Source: Macrophomina tecta
Taxonomy: Eukaryota > Ascomycota > Dothideomycetes > Botryosphaeriales > Botryosphaeriaceae
Direction: 5' to 3'
Length of the DNA: 64,000 nucleotides
Assembly: GCA_024180945.1 (NCBI GenBank)
Contig: JAKSGN010000041.1
Coordinates: 558,001-622,000 of the forward strand
The notes beneath the pieces are model-generated. The model was not told where the DNA came from and searched no databases. It saw nothing but the letters and a program-made list of their open reading frames with translations. Shown piece by piece: positions 58,845 through 64,000 of this stretch. A program made the position numbers and the translations under genes. How positions within the stretch are numbered: position 1 is the stretch's first letter; every line of letters starts with the position of its first letter.

Positions 58845-60028
58845 ATGGCTCTCGGCTTACAGACGGCATCTGCACTCTTGCTTGTCTTTTTTGGCATCCT
58901 CGCTGCAGATATCATGGGGCTTTTCAGCAGGAAAAATCACTTTCAAGTCGACGGCAGGGTAATGCGCGTCTTCAGGTATAGCTTAGTAGCGTGCTGACAG
59001 TGTTTAGACTGTTGTGATCACTGGAGGCTCCCAAGGTATGGGCAGGGGTCTTGCGAAGCTGCTCGCTCAGAAAGGTGCCAACGTTGTCATTGTTGCTCGC
59101 GATCCGAAGAAGCTGGAAGCCGCACTGGAGTACATCTCGGTACAGCTGCCAGCCCCCACCGCTAGACCGTCTCCTGGGACATCGCTGACTGAATCAGGCT
59201 GCGAAAGTCAAGTCATCCCAGAAGTTCCACTACATCAGCGCCGACGTAACGAAGCCCGAAGAAAACGACCGTGTCCTCGCAGAAGTAACGGCATGGAACA
59301 ACGACCAACCTCCGGACGTTGTGTGGGCTAATGCAGGCATGGCAATACCCAGGCTGCTGTTGGATGCACCTGTGGATGAGCTGCGGCAACACATGGATAT
59401 CAACTACTTCAGCGCTGTTTTCCTTGCCCAGTCTACGTTGAGGGCCTGGCTAAAGCCCACCGCTCCCACCGACTCGACCGCACGCGCTTCGCTTCCCCGT
59501 CACTATATCATGACATCCTCAAGCGCTGCATTCGTTGGTGTGGCCGGTTACGCCCCGTACAGTCCTGCCAAGGCGGCTCTTCGTAACCTCGCAGATGCCC
59601 TACGCCAAGAGGTACAACTGTACAATGGTGGCCGTCATCACAGCTCCGGCTCTCCGAACCCAGAGATCAAGATCCATATTGTTTGTCCCGGTACAATCAC
59701 TAGTCCTGGCCATGCAAATGAGCAGGAAGCAAAGCATCCAGTGACAAAGCTCTTGGAAGAGGGTGATCCAGCACAGAATGAGGATGAGGTTGCGGCAGCG
59801 TCCGTGAAAGAGCTTGAGAAGGGCTATTACCTCATCGCTACCAACTACCTGGCAAAACTCATGAGAGCAGGTGCTCTGAGCGGAAGTCCCAGAAACAACT
59901 GGTTCGTAGACACGGTCCTTAGCTGGGTAACGAGTTTCGCATGGCTGTTCATACAGCCTGATCTGGAGGGGAAAGCTTGGAAGTATGGGAAGCAACATGG
60001 TGCACCCACCCACAACAAATCTATCTAA
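58845..60028 (+). CDS. TSC10: 3-ketodihydrosphingosine reductase
   Basis: Exons 58845-58958, 59008-59139 and 59198-60028 give 358 residues. A hydrophobic N-terminal segment ([19 protein letters not shown]) probably anchors the enzyme in the ER membrane. The SDR nucleotide site is TGGSQGMG at 43-50. NAG in WANAGM follows, and the catalytic pair is Tyr203 and Lys207 in YSPAK, with Ser in TSSSAAFVG. Yeast Tsc10 and human KDSR/FVT1 use NADPH to reduce 3-ketodihydrosphingosine to dihydrosphingosine, the second step of sphingolipid synthesis. The C-terminal part ([20 protein letters not shown]) is another hydrophobic segment seen in this family. Both introns are GT-AG and short. Confidence 0.94.
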
Positions 60029-60361
60029 GTGCAACAAAGAAGTAGAAGGGATGAAGGTCATGGTGATGTACCTCGTACTTTGCACACCCAATGGAATTCA
60101 TTGTCGCTGCCTTGATCGCTCACTCGGGCATAGCGTAACGCATAATTAAGGATAAGTATATGCCGTGTATTTCGTTCTTTGTAATTTTCTCAAGATTCTC
60201 TCGATGTCTTGCGCTCCTGGTGAGGGTAGCGCGCTGGTGCCTAGCTTTGGAATCAGGGTCCACCGCTCTCAAGTGCAGCCCGCCCAATCAGCCCAGACAT
60301 CACCCAGGAACATATTGGGCGCTGGTTCCTCCAGCCTTACTCCTTTCGCATCAAGTCCGCA
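60029..60361. other. Spacer between KDSR and MSH5
   Basis: 333 bases holding the KDSR 3' end and the MSH5 promoter; no other feature is seen. Confidence 0.6.
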
Positions 60362-63300
60362 ATGGCTTTCAAACTCTCTAGAAAGCGCCAGCGAGACTGT
60401 TCCATCACGTCCAACGCCTCCAGCCAGAAACAACGCAGCCATACTTCTACTGCGCACTCATCAGTTCTGAGATCGATTCAACCGCCTTCTAATCGCACCA
60501 CACCGCGTGTAACGCAGAGCATCGTCCGATGGCAATCTTCTCCACCTCCACGGTCGGATACGGTAACAACAGTCGAATCATCTCGGCTTCACCGTCTGAG
60601 TGACGCGAGCGACGCCGATGTCGATGTGCTCGACGAGATAATCATGGCCGTCGATATCAAAGATCGCGGCACGGTAGGCTGCTCGTACTACGTGGCACGT
60701 GAGGAGAAGCTCTATTTCATGGAAGACGCGAAGTTGGGAGGGGTGGATATGATTGACGCCCGTGAGAATGCACGCAGTACGTAAGGTCGCTCAGCTCACT
60801 GAAATCCACAGTCAAGCTTTACGTTGACCCTACAATTGTACTTGTATCTACCAAGGTAGATGACGCGGTCATGGACAAGCTCGATTCCGACCGGAGTTTC
60901 AGTTCCGTAAATGGATCTCGTATGGCGCGTCAGTCTCGCCCCGTCTGATTTCGTCATGCTGCTGACCCAGTCTGTGATCAGGGGATCAATTCGCTCTTCC
61001 TTACATCCTCGAAGTCCGTCCAGCCGTGGAGTTTAACTATGAGTCCGGCAGGAATAAACTCGTCAACCTGAAGATAGAATCCGGTGCCGGACCGAAAGTG
61101 ACATTCACCGTACCGGGTGATATTCATACAAGCAGCGGATATGGTGGCGGCGGAGATGCGGGAAGCCAGGAGCGTCTTTTGAGACTCTCTGGATGGATTA
61201 ACCTGGACAGCAGAATCACTGTCGGCTGTGCAGGTGCTGTTTTAGCCTACACTCATAGGCGTAGGACAGCCTCCTTCCTCCCCGGTGATGGGGCAGCTAA
61301 CGAGCTGTTTCGTGTCTCCACAGTTGAAATGTTCACCTTGAAAGGCAACATGTGGGTTATATGTCCGACCGGTATATTCGCCTACTTACCATTCCCAGGT
61401 TCATCAACGTAGATACCTTGTGGGCGCTCCAAATCATACAGTCGGAATCTCACCCTCACTCTCACAATCAAGGACCGACAAAAGCGAATTCCGGCTCCAA
61501 AGAAGGCCTCTCTGTGTACGGACTGTTCCATTATCTGGCCAAGACGCCACAAGGCAGAGACCTACTTCGGCAGTATTTCCTCCGACCAAGCCTTGAATTG
61601 AATGTCATCAACAAGCGTTTGGATACCATTGCCACCTTTACAAGGCCGGATAACTCGCATCTCATGGACCAGCTGGTCAAGAGCTTGAAAAGTATCAAGA
61701 ACATGCGAGTGAGCATGGTCAATTTGCGAAAAGGTGTCAACTCCGGGCCAGGCAGGAAGCAGGGTATCACAAGCGGGCTTTGGGCCAGGATTCGTCTGTT
61801 TGCTTATCATGTTCTGAAGGTAAAGGACGCCTTCCAGGAGATGAACGCCGCAGACCGACTCCCGATACGGAACCAATTCTTCGAGACTTGTGATTATCAA
61901 GGTCTTGCACACGTTGGGAAGAGAATCACGGATGTAATTGATTTTGATCAGTCGGAACAGCAACATCGGACTGTTGTCCAGATGGGAGTGGACGAAGAGC
62001 TTGACAACATGAAGCAAACGTACGACGGGATCGAGTACCTCCTATCTCAGGTTGCCAATGACATCTCTCATCGGGTTCCTGCAATACTCGGAGCTAGTAT
62101 CAACGTCATATTCTTCCCACAGATTGGCTTTCTCGTCACTGTTCCAATCGATCCGGAGACTGGCCAAGGCATCTGGGAAGGCTCGGAGCAGGACGTGTGG
62201 GAACGTATGTTCACCAGCAATGAGCAAGCGTACTACAAGAATGACAATATGCGTGAGATGGATGACCGGTTCGGAGACGTGCACGGGGTGATTTGCGACA
62301 GAGAGATCGAGATCACTCACACTCTGGCTCAGTACGTCTTAGAATACGAGGAGCTCCTCATCCACGCATCGGACCTTTGTGCGGAGCTTGACGCCCTTCT
62401 CGCTCTTGCCCAGGGAGCAAAGATGCACAAGCTGGCGAGACCAAATGTTGTTGAAGACAACGTTGTCCGGATTAAAGCGGGACGGCATCCACTCCAAGAA
62501 CTCACTGTTCCTTCTTATGTCGCAAATGACACCCTATTGGTCGGACCGGCTGGAACAGAACGTGGAATCAGGCAGGATTCCTCAGCGATCGCAACGAACG
62601 AACGCTTCAATGCGCCTGCCAGCTCTACAGCAATGGACGGCCCGAATATGCTGATCCTGACAGGCCCAAACTACTCTGGAAAGAGTGTGTATTTGAAACA
62701 GATCGCCGTAATCGTATACATGGCACATATCGGTAGTTTTGTGCCAGCCGAAAGCGCTCGCATCGGCCTGACAGACAAGATACTCACGCGTATTGCGACG
62801 CGTGAATCTGTCTCCCGGATCCAGAGTGCCTTCATGATTGATCTCCAGCAGGTGTCCGTGGCCCTCAACCTAGCCACTCCTCGCAGCCTTCTTGTCATTG
62901 ACGAATTTGGCAAGGGTACTGATTCCAATGATGGCGCCGGCCTGGCCTGCGGCATTTTGCAATATCTCCTGAATCGTGGAAACAGGTGTCCCAAAGTGCT
63001 TGCAGCAACGCATTTCCATGAGATCTTCGAGGAGGGCTACCTGCTGCATCATCCGGCACTGCAGTTCGGCCATATGGAGGTTCGCGTCGATGAGTCCAAG
63101 AGGGATGTAGACGATCAGATTACGTATCTGTACAACTTCCGTCTCGGTCGTAGCGTGTCGAGTTTCGGAAGTTGCTGCGCAGCAATGAATGGCATCAGCA
63201 GGGAAATAGTGTCACGTGCAGAGCAATTGATTCTCATGGCCATGAAGGGAGAGGATCTTGTTGCGGCTTGTGCAGTAATGCCAGCTCATGAGAGGGCTGA

Positions 63301-63478
63301 ATTGGAGGAGGCAGAGAGCATTGCGAGAGCGTTCCTAGCTGCGGACTTTGGAGTGGGTGAAGGCGAAGATGCACGGGCACTGCTCGATGAGGTGCTCGCA
63401 ACTACCAGCTCAACGACGCGCGAATACGTGACGGAGGAGGAGTCGGATACGATGAGCACTTATGAGACGGCTTTCTGA
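60362..63478 (+). CDS. MSH5: MutS homologue MSH5 (meiotic crossover factor)
   Basis: Exons 60362-60776, 60812-60919, 60982-61351 and 61399-63478 give 990 residues. The core and lever domains (starting [16 protein letters not shown], typical of MutS family) are followed by the ATPase: Walker [14 protein letters not shown] from about 720, [13 protein letters not shown], Walker [20 protein letters not shown], and [16 protein letters not shown] with Tyr and the absence of the N-terminal mismatch-recognition domain place it in the Msh5 group, not Msh2/3/6. Msh4-Msh5 stabilises recombination intermediates in meiosis to favour crossovers, and does not repair mismatches. The N-terminus (about 1-85) is Ser/Arg-rich and not conserved. 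The length is somewhat greater than yeast Msh5 (901). Donors include the less usual GTGGGT. Its presence suggests the organism keeps a meiotic programme. Confidence 0.94.
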
Positions 63479-64000
63479 ATCGGGAAAGTACTCTTGGCGG
63501 TCAGAGGCTTGCTGCGATTTACTTTGCTGAGCGCCGGTGATGCGCGGAGGATACCGCACTAGCTTTCTTGCAAAAAGCCACTTGCTTGCATCAAAAGGCA
63601 GGAAGAATGGAGTTGCACAGTTATTCCAAGGCACGCCGTCGAGTGTGGATCGTGAGGTCGATCCGCATGAGGGCCTCTTCCTCATACATGAGCTGGGACT
63701 CAAAAGAATTGCAGCGGCCGACCCAACCTGCATGGGGAGTTGGAGCATTCGGCAGCCCGTACATGTTCAGAAATATTGAGAATATTTGAGTCATGGCGCA
63801 TGCTTCAACTTCGCATGGCTGGGGTAGGTTCCGAATCCTTGGACCCGATCTCGCTGGCCATGTTTTCACCTCTCGCATTTACTTTTGTCCATTTGTGGCC
63901 AATGGACAGCACAAAGAGCATCCATACCTAGGGAGATTCACCTGGAAATAATTAGCCCTGGCTTGTAAATACGCTTAAAGGGCGTTGCGGCTCCAATTGG
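63479..64000. other. Right end of the window, no gene seen
   Basis: 3' flank of MSH5. Short frames on both strands lack domains; a gene starting beyond the window could overlap this part. Confidence 0.5.

Overview
The window is nuclear DNA of a filamentous ascomycete (Pezizomycotina; a Dothideomycete would fit, but this is inference). The evidence is short GT-AG introns of about 50-80 bases with CTAAC/CTGAC-like branch sites, GC-rich coding sequence, CT-rich leaders, a HET-domain gene, a Zn2Cys6 regulator, an NmrA-like gene and a GPI-type aspartyl protease. Nothing looks bacterial, viral or organellar. I found no rRNA, tRNA, CRISPR array or intact transposon.

Layout, left to right (+/- is strand): a long leader and then an SPT23/MGA2-type membrane-bound activator (+, 3.2-7.5 kb); about 3 kb without a gene; a broken coiled-coil gene (+, 10.4-11.2 kb); an ABM-fold protein (-, 12.7-13.1); phosphatase PP5 (-) divergent from SPT4 (+, 14.6-17.4); a tentative small gene (-, 18.0-18.3); a yapsin-like protease (-, 19.0-20.5) divergent from RFC4 (+, 21.7-22.9); O-acetylhomoserine sulfhydrylase (+, 24.0-25.8); an ankyrin-like hypothetical protein (-, 26.4-27.5); long-chain acyl-CoA synthetase (+, 29.7-32.0); the calcium-channel subunit MID1 (+, 33.4-35.4); a GNAT acetyltransferase (-, 36.2-37.0); a HET-domain protein (+, 37.9-40.3); an NmrA-like protein (+, 40.8-41.9); a frame-broken membrane protein (-, 42.2-42.7) next to an AT-rich hairpin; APS kinase (+, 43.1-44.2); a Zn2Cys6 regulator (-, 45.4-48.2); mitochondrial HSP78/ClpB (-, 49.1-51.5) divergent from translation factor eEF1B-alpha (+, 51.9-52.9); EMC5 (+, 53.4-54.0); a DUF5519 luciferase-domain membrane protein (-, 54.3-55.3); SAS10/UTP3 (-, 56.6-58.6) divergent from 3-ketodihydrosphingosine reductase (+, 58.8-60.0); and MSH5 (+, 60.4-63.5).

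Most genes are single-copy housekeeping functions with no cluster logic: replication clamp loading, transcription elongation, translation, rRNA processing, ER insertion, meiosis. Loose themes are lipid metabolism (MGA2-like, acyl-CoA synthetase, KDSR) and sulfur assimilation (APS kinase and O-acetylhomoserine sulfhydrylase, about 17 kb apart). I see no convincing biosynthetic cluster or defence island.

The points most worth a second look are splicing and gene-integrity details: a GC-AG intron inside a Zn2Cys6 DNA-binding motif, an acceptor-skipping intron in MID1, three places where a one-base shift breaks a reading frame, paired TAG stops in a coiled-coil gene, a 94-base AT-rich hairpin, and a heat-shock-element-like site in the HSP78/eEF1B promoter. 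Intron positions were placed by eye from splice consensus and frame continuity; each multi-exon model given sums to a whole number of codons.
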